Of a DNA stretch of 64,000 nt, positions 63,534 to 64,000 are shown piece after piece. Both the position numbers and the translations under genes were made by a program. Under the pieces are notes generated by a model. The model did not search any database, was not told where the DNA came from, and saw only the letters and a program-made list of their open reading frames with translations. Numbering within the stretch: the first letter of the stretch is position 1; each line of letters begins with the position of its first letter. This DNA comes from an uncultured Caryophanales bacterium (lineage in GTDB: Bacteria > Bacillota_I > Bacilli_A > RF39 > UBA660): contig CAMYVT010000002.1 in assembly GCA_947302515.1 (NCBI GenBank), forward strand, positions 26,145-90,144, given 5' to 3'.

Positions 63534-64000
63534 CTACCATCTGTAATGAGCAAAAGCCTTATTAGCCTCAGCCATTCTATGAGTGTCTTCACGTTTTTTA
63601 ACTGCTGCACCTGTTCCATTAGCTGCATCAATTATTTCATTTGCTAAATTATCAGCCATCCCTTTTCCACCACGTTCACGAGAATACTTAGTTAACCATC
63701 TTAAAGCTAACGCTTGTCCTCTTGCAGGTGTAACCTCAACTGGAACCTGATAGTTAGAACCACCAACACGACGACTCTTAACTTCTAATTGAGGTTGAAT
63801 ATTCTCCATTGCTTCATTAAAAACTTCTAAAGCATCTTTTCCAGTTTTAGTTTTTACTGTATCAAAAGCTTCATAAACGATTGTTTGAGCAATACCTTTT
63901 TTACCATCCAACATAATTGTATTAATTAGTTTAGCAACTACTTTTGAATTATATATTGGATCTGCTAAAATATCTCTTTTTACCGCACGTCTCTTACGCA
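63534..64000 (-). CDS. rpsG: 30S ribosomal protein S7 (first base of the start codon outside the window)
   Basis: The frame reads through the right edge: the last two bases give TG followed by CGT AAG AGA CGT, so the protein most likely begins [20 protein letters not shown] with its A just outside, for 155 residues. The S7 marks are [20 protein letters not shown] and [21 protein letters not shown] at the end. A shorter ATG at 63914 is internal (position of Met30) and would remove the conserved N-terminus. S7 binds the 16S rRNA head; order rpsG-fusA-tuf is the str operon. Confidence 0.96.
   Translation of the reverse strand, partial: RKRRAVKRDILADPIYNSKVVAKLINTIMLDGKKGIAQTIVYEAFDTVKTKTGKDALEVFNEAMENIQPQLEVKSRRVGGSNYQVPVEVTPARGQALALRWLTKYSRERGGKGMADNLANEIIDAANGTGAAVKKREDTHRMAEANKAFAHYRW

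Overview
The window is very AT-rich, gene-dense bacterial DNA that uses the standard bacterial code: Trp is TGG and the long reading frames are intact. It looks like a low-GC Firmicute. Supporting signs are T-box leaders on tyrS and leuS, an EzrA-type protein, CdaA/CdaR, LCP, MurJ/YtgP and FemX proteins, and the orders secG-rnr-smpB-ssrA and rpsG-fusA-tuf. The tmRNA tag ends in AVAFA, which recalls Mollicutes tags, yet the organism makes and remodels peptidoglycan (MurD, MurJ, two Fem ligases, a VanY-type peptidase, several NlpC/P60-like enzymes). My best guess is an uncultured walled gut lineage of Bacilli near the Mollicutes/Erysipelotrichia (RF39-like). That placement is inference.

Layout. 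1-8.8 kb: ezrA (partial), rpsD with its leader, a phosphatase, a membrane-anchored propeller protein, a T-box operon of a CYTH protein plus tyrS, an envelope operon (lipoprotein, acidic protein, DUF948-like, YtxH-like) and trmB. 8.9-13.7 kb: a Fem ligase, then a first WXG100-like locus with two leaderless peptidoglycan-hydrolase fusions. 13.8-20.7 kb: murJ-like flippase, Fic protein, HExxH metallopeptidase, and leuS behind a Leu T-box and a small membrane gene. 20.8-33.4 kb: divergent GH31 enzyme, zinc-ribbon membrane proteins, VanY-like peptidase, radical SAM protein, membrane NlpC-like protein, NfeD/SPFH pair, LCP protein and fhs. 33.6-45 kb: thioester surface adhesin, CtpA-like protease, cdaA-cdaR, a second RNB exonuclease, a secreted NlpC/P60 enzyme, a CAT/E2-fold protein and an FNT channel. 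45.1-49.0 kb: a second WXG100-like locus headed by a 757-residue protein with an exact 24-residue tandem repeat. 49.2-57.2 kb: ssrA, smpB, capA-like, rnr, secG, laccase-domain protein, eno, murD. 57.3-60.1 kb: a second Fem ligase and a third WXG-like/NlpC pair. 60.2-64 kb: tuf, fusA, rpsG.

How it fits together. Housekeeping translation and wall genes form the backbone. Scattered among them are three loci of small helical WXG100-like proteins and cysteine-peptidase fusions without signal peptides. The simplest reading is type VII (ESX)-type secretion substrates acting on peptidoglycan, but no EssC/FtsK ATPase lies in this window. The most distinctive items are the 24-residue repeat protein with a hairpin between its ribosome binding site and start codon, the thioester adhesin, a GH31 enzyme with Ser at the usual acid/base position, and two T-box operons in which an unrelated gene precedes the synthetase.
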